64,000 bases of DNA, from assembly GCF_902506265.1 (NCBI RefSeq), contig NZ_LR733556.1, forward strand, positions 983,106-1,047,105. The letters run 5' to 3'. Position numbers and translations under genes: made by a program. This DNA comes from Flavobacterium sp. 9AF (GTDB taxonomy: Bacteria; Bacteroidota; Bacteroidia; Flavobacteriales; Flavobacteriaceae). Below, in pieces: positions 53,974 to 64,000 of the stretch. Position 1 is the stretch's first letter; the number at the start of each line of letters is the position of its first letter. The notes under the pieces were generated by a model that saw nothing but the letters and a program-made list of their open reading frames with translations, did not search any database and was not told the DNA's origin.

Positions 53974-56900
53974 TTAATAATTAAATTCTTCTTTAGCAGC
54001 CATTAATTCATTGTATTCTTCTTTAGATCCTACGATTGTATTATCGTATTCTCTCATACCTGTACCTGCAGGAATTCTGTGACCTACAATTACATTTTCT
54101 TTCAATCCTTCTAAAGTATCTATTTTACCAGCAACAGCTGCCTCATTTAATACTTTTGTCGTTTCTTGGAAAGAAGCTGCAGAGATAAATGATTTCGTTT
54201 GTAACGAAGCTCTTGTAATACCTTGAAGAACAGGTGTAGCAGTTGCAGTGATAATATCTCTAGCAACAACTAGATTTTTGTCTTCACGTTTTAATAGTGA
54301 ATTTTCATCACGTAATTGACGTGGAGAGATAATTTGACCCGCTTTTAGATTTTGAGAATCTCCAGCGTCTTCAATTACTTTCATTCCGTATAATTTATCA
54401 TTTTCAACGATAAAGTCGCTTGTGTGAGCCAATTGATCTTCTAAGAATAGTGTATCACCTGGATCTTGGATTTGAACTTTACGCATCATTTGACGAATTA
54501 CCACTTCAAAGTGCTTGTCATTAATTTTTACCCCTTGTAAACGGTATACTTCTTGAATTTCATTTACCAAGTACTGTTGTACAGCAGATGGTCCTTTAAT
54601 TCTTAAGATATCTTCTGGTGTAATGGCACCATCAGAAAGAGGCATTCCCGCTTTCACATAGTCATTCTCTTGAACTAAGATTTGGTTAGAAAGTTTTACT
54701 AAATATTTCTTCACTTCACCAAATTTAGATTCGATGGCAATCTCTCTATTTCCTCTCTTAATTTTACCAAAAGTAACTACACCGTCGATTTCAGAAACTA
54801 CAGCTGGGTTAGAAGGATTACGCGCTTCTAAAAGCTCTGTAATTCTAGGTAAACCTCCTGTAATATCACCCGCTTTAGAGGAACGACGAGGAATTTTTAC
54901 TAAAATTTTACCTGCCTTAATTTTCTCTCCATCATCTACCATTAAGTGTGCCCCTACTGGTAGGTTGTACGAACGAATTAACTCACCATCTTTACCATAG
55001 ATATGTAAAGTTGGAATTAATTTTTTATTACGAGATTCAGAAATTACTTTCTCTTGGAAACCTGTTTGTTCGTCAATTTCAACTACAAACGAATCCCCTT
55101 GTTTGATATCTTCATATTCTACTTTACCCGTAAATTCAGAAATAATAACCCCGTTATATGGATCCCATTTACAGATAGTTGTACCTCTTTCGACTGTCTC
55201 TCCGTCTTTTACAAAAATACTAGAACCATAAGGAATATTATGAGTATTTAAAACGATACCAGTAGTTACATCTACTAATTTTAACTCCGTAGAACGTGAA
55301 ATAACAATATCTACTGAATTTCCTTCTGCATCTTCACCTACAACCGTTTTTAAATCCTCAATTTCTAAACGACCTGCAAATTTAGTAATGATACTTGACT
55401 CTTCAGATAAACCTCCAGCAACCCCTCCAACGTGGAACGTACGTAGTGTTAACTGTGTACCAGGCTCACCAATAGACTGTGCAGCAATAACTCCAACAGC
55501 TTCTCCTTTTTGAGTCATTTTACCAGTTGCTAAGTTTCTTCCGTAACATTTAGCACAAATTCCTTTTTCAGCTTCACAAGTTAATGGAGAACGTACTTCA
55601 ATTCTTTCTAAAGGAGAGTTCTCAATTTTCTTAACTAACGCTTCTGTAATTTGTTCACCAGCTGGAACTAATACTTCAGAAGTTAAAGGATTGATTACAT
55701 CATGTAAAGCCACACGACCTAAAATTCTTTCTCCTAAAGACTCAACAATTTCTTCATTTTTCTTTAATGCTGTAACCTCAATTCCTCTTAAAGTACCACA
55801 ATCTACAGAGTTTACAATAACATCTTGAGATACGTCATGCAACCTTCTTGTTAAGTATCCTGCATCGGCAGTTTTAAGAGCGGTATCCGCAAGACCTTTA
55901 CGAGCACCGTGAGTTGATATAAAGTATTCTAAGATCGATAATCCTTCTTTAAAGTTAGAAAGAATCGGATTTTCAATAATTTCACCACCACCAGCAGTTG
56001 ATTTTTTAGGTTTAGCCATCAAACCACGCATACCAGTTAACTGACGAATTTGCTCTTTAGAACCCCTTGCTCCAGAATCAAGCATCATATATACCGAGTT
56101 GAATCCTTGTTGGTCTTCTCTAATGTTTTTCATTGCTAATTCAGTTAACAATGCATTAGTAGAAGTCCAAACATCAATTACCTGATTATAACGCTCATTA
56201 TTTGTAATAAGACCCATGTTATAATTCATTGTAATTGCCTCAACTTGTTCATTTGCATCAGCAATTAAATCTTGTTTCTTTTCTGGAATAATAATATCCC
56301 CTAAACTGAATGATAAACCGCCTTGGAAAGCGAATTTATAACCCATATTTTTCATATCATCTAAGAAAGCAGCAGTTGTAGGTACATCTGTTACTCCTAA
56401 GATTTTACCAATAATATCACGTAAAGATTTTTTAGTTAAGACTTCGTTAATATAACCAGCCTTTTCAGGAACTACTTCATTAAATAAAACTCTACCTGCA
56501 GTAGTTTGGATTATTTTATAAACTAATTCACCATTTTCATTGAAATCTTTTGCTCTTACTTTAATACGCGCATTTAAGTCTAATTTACCTTCGTTAATTG
56601 CGATATTTACCTCTTCAGCTGAATAAAAAGTTAAACCTTCTCCTTTGATTTTTAAATCTGGAGTAGATAAACGCTCTTTAGTCATATAATATAAACCAAG
56701 AACCATGTCCTGAGAAGGTACTGTAATAGGTGCTCCATTCGCAGGGTTCAAGATATTATGAGAAGCTAACATTAATAATTGCGCTTCTAAAATTGCTTCT
56801 GGTCCTAAAGGTAAGTGAACAGCCATCTGGTCACCATCGAAATCGGCATTAAATGCAGTACACGTTAATGGGTGTAACTGGATTGCTTTTCCTTCGATTA

Positions 56901-58272
56901 ATTTTGGTTGGAAAGCTTGAATACCTAAACGGTGAAGCGTAGGAGCACGATTCAATAATACTGGATGTCCTTTGATTACATTCTCTAAGATATCCCATAC
57001 TACTGGCTCTTTTTTATCAATAATTTTCTTAGCTGATTTTACAGTTTTAACAATACCTCTTTCAATTAATTTACGAATCACAAAAGGTTTGTATAATTCT
57101 GCAGCCATATCTTTTGGTAAACCACACTCATACATTTTCAATTCAGGTCCTACAACAATTACAGAACGAGCTGAATAATCCACACGTTTACCTAATAAGT
57201 TTTGACGGAAACGACCTTGTTTACCTTTTAAGGAATCCGATAATGATTTTAAAGGTCTGTTTGATTCTGTCTTAACAGCAGATGCTTTTCTAGTATTATC
57301 AAATAACGAATCTACTGCTTCTTGAAGCATACGTTTTTCGTTACGTAAGATAACTTCTGGAGCTTTAATCTCAACTAATCTTTTCAAACGATTGTTACGG
57401 ATGATTACTCTTCTGTACAAATCATTTAAATCTGAAGTAGCGAAACGACCTCCATCTAGTGGCACCAACGGACGTAATTCTGGTGGAATAACTGGAATTA
57501 CTTTTAAGATCATCCATTCTGGAAGGTTTTCTCTGTTTAAGTTAGCTTCACGGAAAGACTCAACGATGTTTAAACGTTTTAAAGCTTCTGTTTTACGTTG
57601 TTTAGATGTCTCAGTGTTTGCAGCGTGACGCAATTCAAACGACAAAGAATCTAAATCAATTCTTGATAATAAATCCATAATACATTCAGCACCCATTTTA
57701 GCGATGAATTTATTTGGATCGGTATCATCTAAATATTGATTTTCCATTGGAAGGGTATCTAAAATATTCAAATACTCTTCTTCTGTTAAGAAATCTAATT
57801 TATTTAAAGTTTCACCTTCTGGTCCTTTAGCAATACCTGGTTGAATTACTACATATCTTTCGTAGTAAATAATCATATCTAATTTCTTAGAAGGTAATCC
57901 TAAAATGTAACCAATTTTATTGGGTAACGAACGGAAATACCATATGTGAGCGATAGGCACCACTAAATTAATGTGACCTACTCTATCTCTACGAACTTTC
58001 TTTTCTGTTACTTCAACACCACAACGGTCACAAACAATCCCTTTATAACGGATTCTTTTATATTTTCCGCAGGCACATTCATAATCCTTTACTGGTCCGA
58101 AAATTCTTTCACAGAAAAGACCATCTCTTTCAGGTTTGTGCGTACGATAGTTAATAGTTTCAGGTTTTAAAACCTCACCTCTTGACTCTGCCAAAATAGA
58201 TTCTGGTGAAGCCAATCCTATCGTAATTCTGTTAAATCTTTTAACGGTGTTTTTATCTTTTAATCTTGTCAT
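53974..58272 (-). CDS. rpoC: RNA polymerase beta' subunit
   Basis: A 1432-residue beta' subunit of RNA polymerase. The first zinc site is in [11 protein letters not shown] and [11 protein letters not shown]; the active-site loop with three Asp residues reads [12 protein letters not shown]; the bridge-helix region and trigger-loop segments follow ([27 protein letters not shown]); the second zinc site is [14 protein letters not shown]. The protein is close to the E. coli length. It is the last gene of the rplA-rpoC unit, 125 bases after rpoB, and ends in a strong terminator. Confidence 0.99.
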   Translation of the reverse strand: MTRLKDKNTVKRFNRITIGLASPESILAESRGEVLKPETINYRTHKPERDGLFCERIFGPVKDYECACGKYKRIRYKGIVCDRCGVEVTEKKVRRDRVGHINLVVPIAHIWYFRSLPNKIGYILGLPSKKLDMIIYYERYVVIQPGIAKGPEGETLNKLDFLTEEEYLNILDTLPMENQYLDDTDPNKFIAKMGAECIMDLLSRIDLDSLSFELRHAANTETSKQRKTEALKRLNIVESFREANLNRENLPEWMILKVIPVIPPELRPLVPLDGGRFATSDLNDLYRRVIIRNNRLKRLVEIKAPEVILRNEKRMLQEAVDSLFDNTRKASAVKTESNRPLKSLSDSLKGKQGRFRQNLLGKRVDYSARSVIVVGPELKMYECGLPKDMAAELYKPFVIRKLIERGIVKTVKSAKKIIDKKEPVVWDILENVIKGHPVLLNRAPTLHRLGIQAFQPKLIEGKAIQLHPLTCTAFNADFDGDQMAVHLPLGPEAILEAQLLMLASHNILNPANGAPITVPSQDMVLGLYYMTKERLSTPDLKIKGEGLTFYSAEEVNIAINEGKLDLNARIKVRAKDFNENGELVYKIIQTTAGRVLFNEVVPEKAGYINEVLTKKSLRDIIGKILGVTDVPTTAAFLDDMKNMGYKFAFQGGLSFSLGDIIIPEKKQDLIADANEQVEAITMNYNMGLITNNERYNQVIDVWTSTNALLTELAMKNIREDQQGFNSVYMMLDSGARGSKEQIRQLTGMRGLMAKPKKSTAGGGEIIENPILSNFKEGLSILEYFISTHGARKGLADTALKTADAGYLTRRLHDVSQDVIVNSVDCGTLRGIEVTALKKNEEIVESLGERILGRVALHDVINPLTSEVLVPAGEQITEALVKKIENSPLERIEVRSPLTCEAEKGICAKCYGRNLATGKMTQKGEAVGVIAAQSIGEPGTQLTLRTFHVGGVAGGLSEESSIITKFAGRLEIEDLKTVVGEDAEGNSVDIVISRSTELKLVDVTTGIVLNTHNIPYGSSIFVKDGETVERGTTICKWDPYNGVIISEFTGKVEYEDIKQGDSFVVEIDEQTGFQEKVISESRNKKLIPTLHIYGKDGELIRSYNLPVGAHLMVDDGEKIKAGKILVKIPRRSSKAGDITGGLPRITELLEARNPSNPAVVSEIDGVVTFGKIKRGNREIAIESKFGEVKKYLVKLSNQILVQENDYVKAGMPLSDGAITPEDILRIKGPSAVQQYLVNEIQEVYRLQGVKINDKHFEVVIRQMMRKVQIQDPGDTLFLEDQLAHTSDFIVENDKLYGMKVIEDAGDSQNLKAGQIISPRQLRDENSLLKREDKNLVVARDIITATATPVLQGITRASLQTKSFISAASFQETTKVLNEAAVAGKIDTLEGLKENVIVGHRIPAGTGMREYDNTIVGSKEEYNELMAAKEEFNY

Positions 58273-58337
58273 GATCTGATTACTATCGATTTTTTGTAAA
58301 AAACTTTTGTTCAGTTATACAGTTCCCAATTAAGGGC

Positions 58338-58387
58338 AACAGTCTCAGTATTCAGTCGCAAAACTGATTACTGCGACTGAGACTGTT
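58338..58387. repeat. Palindromic CAGT-rich element between rpoB and rpoC
   Basis: AACAGTCTCAGT (58338-58349) and ACTGAGACTGTT (58376-58387) are perfect 12-base complements; inside, CAGTCGCA (58353-58360) pairs with TGCGACTG (58372-58379). The two pairings share bases, so alternative folds exist. No T-run follows on the minus strand, so a simple terminator is unlikely. Confidence 0.65.
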
Positions 58388-58397
58388 ACTGCTTTAT

Positions 58398-61300
58398 TTA
58401 TTCTTCTAATCTGATGTCTAAACCAAGACCTTTCAATTCATGCATTAATACATTGAATGATTCAGGTAATCCTGGTTCTGGCATTGTTTCTCCTTTTACG
58501 ATGGACTCGTAAGTTTTAGCTCTACCGATTACATCATCAGATTTAACCGTCAATATTTCTCTTAAAGTACTTGATGCACCATATGCTTCAAGTGCCCAAA
58601 CCTCCATTTCTCCAAAACGCTGACCTCCGAATTGAGCTTTACCTCCTAATGGTTGTTGCGTAATTAAAGAGTATGGACCAATAGAACGAGCGTGCATTTT
58701 ATCATCTACCATGTGTCCTAATTTCAACATGTAAATTACACCCACAGTTGCTGGTTGGTGGAAACGTTCTCCAGTACCACCATCATATAAATAGGTATGA
58801 CCGAATCTTGGAATTCCAGCTTCATCAGTTAAAGCATTGATTTGATCTAAAGAAGCTCCGTCAAAAATAGGTGTAGCGAATTTTTTACCTAAATTCATTC
58901 CAGCCCATCCTAATACGGTTTCATAAATCTGCCCAATGTTCATACGAGAAGGTACCCCAAGTGGATTCAATACAATATCAACTGGTGTTCCATCTTCTAA
59001 GAAAGGCATATCTTCATGACGTACAATTCTAGCCACAATACCTTTGTTACCGTGACGACCCGCCATTTTATCCCCTACTTTTAACTTACGTTTTTTAGCG
59101 ATATAAACTTTAGCTAATTTTAAAATTCCAGCTGGTAACTCATCTCCAACTGTAATCGTAAACTTCTCTCTTCTCAACCAACCTTGTAAGTCATTTAACT
59201 TAATTTTAAAGTTATGAACTAAATCATTTACCATTTTATTAGTAACCTCGTCGGTTGTCCATTGTCCTTTTGTTAAGTGAGCAAAATCTTCAACTGATTG
59301 TAACATTTTTTTAGTGAATTTTTTACCTTTTGGCAATACTTCTTCACCTAAATCATTCATTACACCTTGAGATGTTTTACCATCAATGATTACAAATAAT
59401 TTTTCGATTAATTTATCTTTTAATTCATTGAATTTAACTTCAAATTCTATGTCAAGTTTATCGATATCTTCTTTGTCTTTTGAACGCTTACGCTTATCTT
59501 TAACTGCTTTAGCAAATAATTTTTTATCTAAAACAACACCATGTAATGATGGAGAAGCTTTTAACGAAGCATCCTTTACATCACCCGCTTTATCACCAAA
59601 GATAGCACGTAATAATTTTTCTTCTGGTGTTGGATCTGATTCTCCTTTTGGAGTGATTTTTCCTATAAGAATATCACCAGGTTTTACTTCTGCACCAATA
59701 CGAATCATTCCATTTTCATCTAAATCTTTAGTAGCTTCTTCAGAAACGTTTGGAATGTCATTTGTTAATTCTTCGTTACCTAATTTTGTATCACGAACTT
59801 CTAACGAATAATCATCAATGTGAATAGAAGTAAAAATATCATCACGAACAACTTTTTCAGAAATTACAATCGCATCCTCGAAGTTATAACCTTTCCAAGG
59901 CATGAAGGCTACTTTTAAGTTTCTACCTAAAGCTAACTCTCCATTTTGTGTTGCATATCCTTCACAAAGTACTTGTCCTTTAGCAACTTTATCACCTTTT
60001 CTAACGATTGGTTTTAAGTTGATTGAAGTACTTTGGTTCGTTTTTCTAAATTTAATTAATTGGTATGTTTTTTCATCTTCTTCAAAACTTACCATTCTTT
60101 CTTCTTCCGTTCTATCGTACTTGATTGTAATTTTATTAGCGTCTACATAAGTAACTGTACCTTCGCCTTCAGCATTAATCAGTACGCGAGAATCAGAAGC
60201 CACTTGTCTTTCTAAACCAGTGCCCACAATTGGTGATTCTGGTCTTAACAAAGGAACTGCCTGACGCATCATGTTTGATCCCATCAAGGCACGGTTCGCA
60301 TCATCGTGCTCTAAGAATGGAATTAAAGAAGCTGAAATAGAAGCAATTTGGTTAGGTGCTACGTCAGTATAATGAACCACATTAGGTTCCACAACTGGGA
60401 AATCGCCTTCTTCACGAGCAATAACCTTTTCAGCAGTAATTTTACCTCCATCATTCATTTCAATGTTTGCTTGTGCAATCATTTTTCCTTCTTCCTCTTC
60501 AGCACTTAAATAAATTGGTTCCGATACTAAATCTACAACTCCATCCATTACTTTACGATAAGGAGTTTCAATGAATCCCATTCCATTTACTTTAGCATAA
60601 ACTCCTAATGAAGAGATAAGACCAATGTTTGGTCCTTCTGGAGTTTCAATAGGACATAAACGACCGTAATGCGTATAGTGAACGTCACGAACCTCGAAAC
60701 CAGCACGCTCTCTAGATAAACCTCCAGGTCCTAATGCAGATAAACGACGTTTATGAGTAATCTCTGCTAATGGATTTGTTTGATCCATAAATTGAGACAA
60801 CTGATTGGTTCCGAAGAAAGAGTTTATTACCGATGATAATGTTTTTGCATTAATCAAATCGATAGGTGTAAACACTTCATTATCTCTAACATTCATTCTT
60901 TCTCTAATAGTTCTTGCCATACGAGCAAGACCTACACCAAATTGTTGTGATAATTGTTCACCAACTGTTCTTACACGTCTGTTAGATAAGTGATCGATAT
61001 CATCAATCTCTGCTTTAGAATTAATTAATTCAATCAAATACTTAACAATTGTTATGATATCCTCTTTGGTTAAGACTTGCTTTTCCATTGGAATATCTAA
61101 CTGTAATTTTTTGTTCATTCTATAACGACCAACTTCACCTAAGTTATAACGTTGATCAGAGAAGAATAATTTATCTATAATACCGCGAGCCGTTTCCTCA
61201 TCAGGTGGTTCTGCGTTACGTAATTGTCTATAAATATGCTCAACAGCCTCTTTTTCAGAGTTTGTAGGGTCTTTCTGTAAAGTATTGTGAATAATAGTAT

Positions 61301-62213
61301 AATCAGCTGCATTATTATCTTCCTTATGTAAAAGAATAGCTTTTACATCTGCATCTATAATTTCTTCAACATTATCTTTATCTAAAATAGTATCACGATC
61401 TAAAATGATTTCATTTCTTTCAATAGATACTACTTCTCCAGTATCTTCATCTACGAAATCTTCATGCCAAGTATTTAAAACACGAGCAGCAAGTTTTCTA
61501 CCGATATATTTTTTAATACCCGTTTTAGAAACTTTGATTTCTTCAGCTAAATCGAAAATTTCAAGAATATCTTTATCTCTTTCAAATCCGATAGCTCTAA
61601 ATAAAGTAGTTACAGGTAATTTTTTCTTTCTATCAATATAAGCGTACATTACACTATTGATATCTGTTGCAAATTCTATCCAAGAACCTTTAAAAGGAAT
61701 AATTCTTGCAGAATATAGTTTTGTTCCATTTGCATGGAAAGATTGCCCAAAAAACACTCCAGGTGATCTATGTAATTGAGATACAACTACACGTTCAGCA
61801 CCATTAATTACGAATGTACCACTAGGTGTCATATAAGGGATTGTCCCTAAATAAACATCTTGAACAATTGTTTCAAAATCCTCATGTTCAGGATCAGTAC
61901 AATACAATTTAAGACGTGCTTTCAAAGGTACACTATACGTTAAACCTCTATCAATACACTCTTCTATTGTATAACGTGGTGGATCAATAAAATAATCAAG
62001 AAATTCTAAAACGAATTGGTTTCTTGTATCTGTAATTGGGAAATTTTCCATGAAGGTATTGTAAAGTCCTTCATTGCCTCTTTCGTCTGATTTTGTTTCT
62101 AGTTGAAAAAAATCTTTAAATGATTTTACCTGAATATCTAGAAAATCTGGATAATTAGGAATGTTCTTCGTAGAAGCAAAATTTAATCTTTCAGTCTGAT
62201 TTGTTATCATCAA
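58398..62213 (-). CDS. rpoB: RNA polymerase beta subunit
   Basis: A 1271-residue beta subunit. The rifampicin-binding region is intact with standard residues ([19 protein letters not shown] then [13 protein letters not shown]), so no resistance change is seen. Later parts include the conserved [34 protein letters not shown] and the C-terminal LRREKF and [17 protein letters not shown] segments. The flavobacterial N-terminus [19 protein letters not shown] supports the start; two ATG codons lie together (62213 and 62210) and the second may be used. It follows a strong hairpin after rplL. Confidence 0.99.
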   Translation of the reverse strand: MMITNQTERLNFASTKNIPNYPDFLDIQVKSFKDFFQLETKSDERGNEGLYNTFMENFPITDTRNQFVLEFLDYFIDPPRYTIEECIDRGLTYSVPLKARLKLYCTDPEHEDFETIVQDVYLGTIPYMTPSGTFVINGAERVVVSQLHRSPGVFFGQSFHANGTKLYSARIIPFKGSWIEFATDINSVMYAYIDRKKKLPVTTLFRAIGFERDKDILEIFDLAEEIKVSKTGIKKYIGRKLAARVLNTWHEDFVDEDTGEVVSIERNEIILDRDTILDKDNVEEIIDADVKAILLHKEDNNAADYTIIHNTLQKDPTNSEKEAVEHIYRQLRNAEPPDEETARGIIDKLFFSDQRYNLGEVGRYRMNKKLQLDIPMEKQVLTKEDIITIVKYLIELINSKAEIDDIDHLSNRRVRTVGEQLSQQFGVGLARMARTIRERMNVRDNEVFTPIDLINAKTLSSVINSFFGTNQLSQFMDQTNPLAEITHKRRLSALGPGGLSRERAGFEVRDVHYTHYGRLCPIETPEGPNIGLISSLGVYAKVNGMGFIETPYRKVMDGVVDLVSEPIYLSAEEEEGKMIAQANIEMNDGGKITAEKVIAREEGDFPVVEPNVVHYTDVAPNQIASISASLIPFLEHDDANRALMGSNMMRQAVPLLRPESPIVGTGLERQVASDSRVLINAEGEGTVTYVDANKITIKYDRTEEERMVSFEEDEKTYQLIKFRKTNQSTSINLKPIVRKGDKVAKGQVLCEGYATQNGELALGRNLKVAFMPWKGYNFEDAIVISEKVVRDDIFTSIHIDDYSLEVRDTKLGNEELTNDIPNVSEEATKDLDENGMIRIGAEVKPGDILIGKITPKGESDPTPEEKLLRAIFGDKAGDVKDASLKASPSLHGVVLDKKLFAKAVKDKRKRSKDKEDIDKLDIEFEVKFNELKDKLIEKLFVIIDGKTSQGVMNDLGEEVLPKGKKFTKKMLQSVEDFAHLTKGQWTTDEVTNKMVNDLVHNFKIKLNDLQGWLRREKFTITVGDELPAGILKLAKVYIAKKRKLKVGDKMAGRHGNKGIVARIVRHEDMPFLEDGTPVDIVLNPLGVPSRMNIGQIYETVLGWAGMNLGKKFATPIFDGASLDQINALTDEAGIPRFGHTYLYDGGTGERFHQPATVGVIYMLKLGHMVDDKMHARSIGPYSLITQQPLGGKAQFGGQRFGEMEVWALEAYGASSTLREILTVKSDDVIGRAKTYESIVKGETMPEPGLPESFNVLMHELKGLGLDIRLEE

Positions 62214-62392
62214 TGGACAAAATTTTGATTTAAAAAAAGTAATTTTTTTGTGTAAAACACTATTTTAATTTATACTTCCTTTTAATATAATTAACACATC
62301 TTTAAAGATAGACCAGGAAAGATAGTCTATTTTTTTTCTTCGTATTAATTACAAGATTTCATAAAGAAATTAAAAACATAATTTTCTTATAC

Positions 62393-62437
62393 GAAAAATG
62401 GTTTAGGCCTTTGAGAATAAATCTCAAGGCCTAAACC
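62393..62437 (-). terminator. Terminator or attenuator between rplL and rpoB
   Basis: GGTTTAGGCCTTTGAGA (62400-62416) and TCTCAAGGCCTAAACC (62422-62437) pair along the whole arm with one bulged base; on the minus strand the stem is followed by ATTTTT. It lies at the point where E. coli has the rplL-rpoB attenuator. The rest of the 246-base gap (62214-62399) is AT-rich; a direct repeat AAAGATAG (about 62305 and 62320) is the only other thing noticed. Confidence 0.88.
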
Positions 62438-62459
62438 TGGTTTTATACCTAAGTTTAAC

Positions 62460-62828
62460 TTATTTAAGCTCAACTACAGCACCAGCTTCTTCTAAAGCTT
62501 TCTTAAGACCTTCAGCCTCATCTTTAGAAACTCCTTCTTTAACATTTGCAGGAGCACCGTCTACCATATCTTTAGCTTCTTTAAGACCTAAACCTGTTAA
62601 TTCTTTAACCGCTTTAACAACTGCTAATTTAGAAGCACCTGCATCTTTCAATACAACAGTGAATTCAGTTTGCTCAGCAGCAACAGCAGCATCACCAGGA
62701 CCAGCCACAACAACTGCAGCAGCAGCTGGCTCGATACCATAGTCATCTTTTAATATTGTTGCTAATTCATTAACTTCTTTTACAGTTAAGTTAACTAATT
62801 GTTCTGCGAATTGTTTCAAATCTGCCAT
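62460..62828 (-). CDS. rplL: 50S ribosomal protein L7/L12
   Basis: A 122-residue stalk protein that recruits translation factors. The N-terminal dimer domain ([18 protein letters not shown]), the Ala/Gly-rich hinge ([18 protein letters not shown]) and the C-terminal domain ([38 protein letters not shown]) are all present, at normal length. It follows rplJ by 57 bases and is followed by the rplL-rpoB hairpin. Confidence 0.98.
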   Translation of the reverse strand: MADLKQFAEQLVNLTVKEVNELATILKDDYGIEPAAAAVVVAGPGDAAVAAEQTEFTVVLKDAGASKLAVVKAVKELTGLGLKEAKDMVDGAPANVKEGVSKDEAEGLKKALEEAGAVVELK

Positions 62829-62885
62829 TTTTCTATCTTTTAAAATGTTTTGTAAAAATTATAATTTATTAATGTGCGTTCTTTA

Positions 62886-63383
62886 TTATTCAGCTGACTC
62901 TTCTTTACCTTCTTGGTTTTGAAGTGCAGCAATAACTCTTTGAGCAGGTGATTGTAATAATCCGATGATTTCACCAATAACTTCAGCTCTAGATTTAATA
63001 GAAGCTAATTTATCTAAGTTTTCATCACCTATATATACATCCTCAGTAATGTAAGCACCTTTTAAGATTGGCTTACTACCTTTCTTACGAAATTCTTTTA
63101 TAATTTTAGCTGGAGCATTTGCAACATCAGCAATCATTATAGAAGTATTTCCTTTTAATACTGATGATAAATCACCAAAATCTGTATCAGAAGCTTCCAT
63201 TGCTTTTTCTAGCAATGTATTTTTAACTACTTCTAATTTGATTCCTGCTTTAAAACAAGCTCTTCTTAAGTTTGAAGTAGAATCTGCATCTAGTCCTGAA
63301 GTATCTGCTAAATAAATAACATTTACTCCCGCTAACTTTGCAGTTAAATCTTCAATAGCGATTGATTTTTCTTCTCTAGTCAT
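62886..63383 (-). CDS. rplJ: 50S ribosomal protein L10
   Basis: A 165-residue protein at the base of the L7/L12 stalk. The family pattern is seen: IEDLTAKLAGVNVIYLADT, LRRACFKAGIKLEVVKNTL, KGNTSIMIADVANAPAKI, FRKKGSKPILKGAYI, and a C-terminal helix that holds L7/L12 dimers (ALQNQEGKEESAE). In other bacteria L10 represses its own operon by binding the leader, which here would be upstream of this gene or of rplA. It starts 23 bases after rplA. Confidence 0.98.
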   Translation of the reverse strand: MTREEKSIAIEDLTAKLAGVNVIYLADTSGLDADSTSNLRRACFKAGIKLEVVKNTLLEKAMEASDTDFGDLSSVLKGNTSIMIADVANAPAKIIKEFRKKGSKPILKGAYITEDVYIGDENLDKLASIKSRAEVIGEIIGLLQSPAQRVIAALQNQEGKEESAE

Positions 63384-63406
63384 ACTAAAAATTTTTAACT
63401 ACCAAA

Positions 63407-64000
63407 TTATACTGCTTTAGGATCTAAAGCAATAGCAGGACTCATTGTACTTGATAAGTGTATAGACTTAATATAAGTACCTTTAGCTGCAGTTGGTTTT
63501 AATTTAATTAATGTTTGAATGATTTCATGTGCATTATCGTATATTTTATCAGCATCAAAAGATACTTTTCCAATACCCGCATGCACGATACCTGTTTTAT
63601 CAACTTTAAAGTCAATTTTACCCGATTTAACTTCTTGAACAGCTTTTGCAACATCCATAGTTACAGTACCTGTTTTAGGATTAGGCATTAAACCTCTTGG
63701 TCCTAAAATACGACCTAAAGGACCTAATTTACCCATTACAGCTGGCATAGTAATAATAACATCTACATCTGTCCAACCATCTTTTATTTTTTGAAGATAA
63801 TCGTCAAGACCTACATAGTCTGCACCAGCTTCTTTAGCTTCAGATTCTTTATCTGGAGTAACTAAAGCTAAAACACGTACATCTTTTCCTGTTCCATGAG
63901 GTAATGTTACTACACCTCTTACCATTTGATTCGCTTTTCTTGGATCTACTCCTAAACGAACAGCTATATCTACAGACTCATCAAATTTTGCAGAAGCAAC
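63407..64000 (-). CDS. rplA: 50S ribosomal protein L1, 5' end outside window
   Basis: 197 residues of L1 are visible; the frame is open to the right edge (the 25 codons before Met at 63925 read as L1, including [18 protein letters not shown]), so about 30 N-terminal residues lie outside. Family marks include [37 protein letters not shown] and [19 protein letters not shown]1 forms the ribosomal stalk that handles E-site tRNA. It is followed by rplJ on the same strand. Confidence 0.97.
   Translation of the reverse strand, partial: VASAKFDESVDIAVRLGVDPRKANQMVRGVVTLPHGTGKDVRVLALVTPDKESEAKEAGADYVGLDDYLQKIKDGWTDVDVIITMPAVMGKLGPLGRILGPRGLMPNPKTGTVTMDVAKAVQEVKSGKIDFKVDKTGIVHAGIGKVSFDADKIYDNAHEIIQTLIKLKPTAAKGTYIKSIHLSSTMSPAIALDPKAV

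Noticed and set aside
54734-62000. Plus-strand frames inside rpoC and rpoB
   Set aside because: They are shadows of highly conserved genes with no upstream signals.
1-64000. tRNA, rRNA, riboswitches, integrated phage or plasmid genes
   Set aside because: No cloverleaf-like or rRNA-like sequence, no phage structural or integrase gene and no recognisable riboswitch leader was seen in the gaps read.

Overview
The window is a stretch of chromosome from a member of the Bacteroidota, almost certainly a Flavobacteriaceae close to Flavobacterium. The reasons are the strongly AT-rich sequence, RpoB, RpoC and SecA that read as typical flavobacterial versions, a type IX secretion (T9SS) C-terminal sorting domain, lipoproteins with Bacteroidota-type signals, and repeated upstream elements of the form TAnnTTTG (the Bacteroidota -7 box), sometimes with a TTG about 19-20 bases further upstream. 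No rRNA, tRNA, CRISPR array or prophage was seen. Both edges cut genes: a sensor kinase on the left and rplA on the right.

Layout. 1-7.4 kb: a TPR histidine kinase and its LuxR-type response regulator, a small beta-barrel protein, an alpha/beta-hydrolase-fold protein that has lost its nucleophile, two tandem duplicated lipoproteins that are probably surface-exposed, and an exported CocE/NonD-type hydrolase. 7.4-19.5 kb: an ABC-F ATPase; a divergent pair (roadblock-like protein and HTH regulator) sharing a symmetric promoter region; a methyltransferase; a LolD/MacB-type ATPase; an ATP-grasp enzyme; a cobalamin adenosyltransferase; a DUF2795 protein followed by secA; and several small membrane or secreted proteins. 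19.5-24.5 kb: a divergent four-gene group (DUF5777 barrel and OB-fold protein facing a haem-binding lipoprotein and YceI), then DUF6048, DUF6452 and rlmD.

24.5-30 kb: a cluster of six REP-like palindromes beside a frameshifted IS200/IS605-type transposase, then a 1533-residue secreted T9SS cargo protein. 30-39 kb: DUF1697, OsmC, rocD; a tight membrane-lipid operon (LUD protein, cdsA, psd, acyl-CoA-binding protein, exported Mn-type superoxide dismutase); ftsH and rsfS; birA. 39-48 kb: a fused ResB-CcsA cytochrome c maturation protein, a cysteine-synthase-family enzyme, an exported oligopeptidase B, a YbaB protein, and tcdA, a TatD-family gene and a DUF1684 gene.

48-64 kb: an MFS transporter, a BlaI/M56 regulatory pair preceded by three evenly spaced palindromes, a conserved 46-residue protein, a secreted protein of unknown function, a GNAT acetyltransferase, DUF3467, and the ribosomal protein/RNA polymerase cluster rplA-rplJ-rplL-rpoB-rpoC (all minus strand) with a strong hairpin between rplL and rpoB. 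Most of the window is housekeeping. The parts that look least described are the BlaI operator array, the roadblock/HTH switch, the haem lipoprotein/YceI/DUF5777 group, the lipid/SOD operon, and the twin lipoproteins with mosaic conservation.
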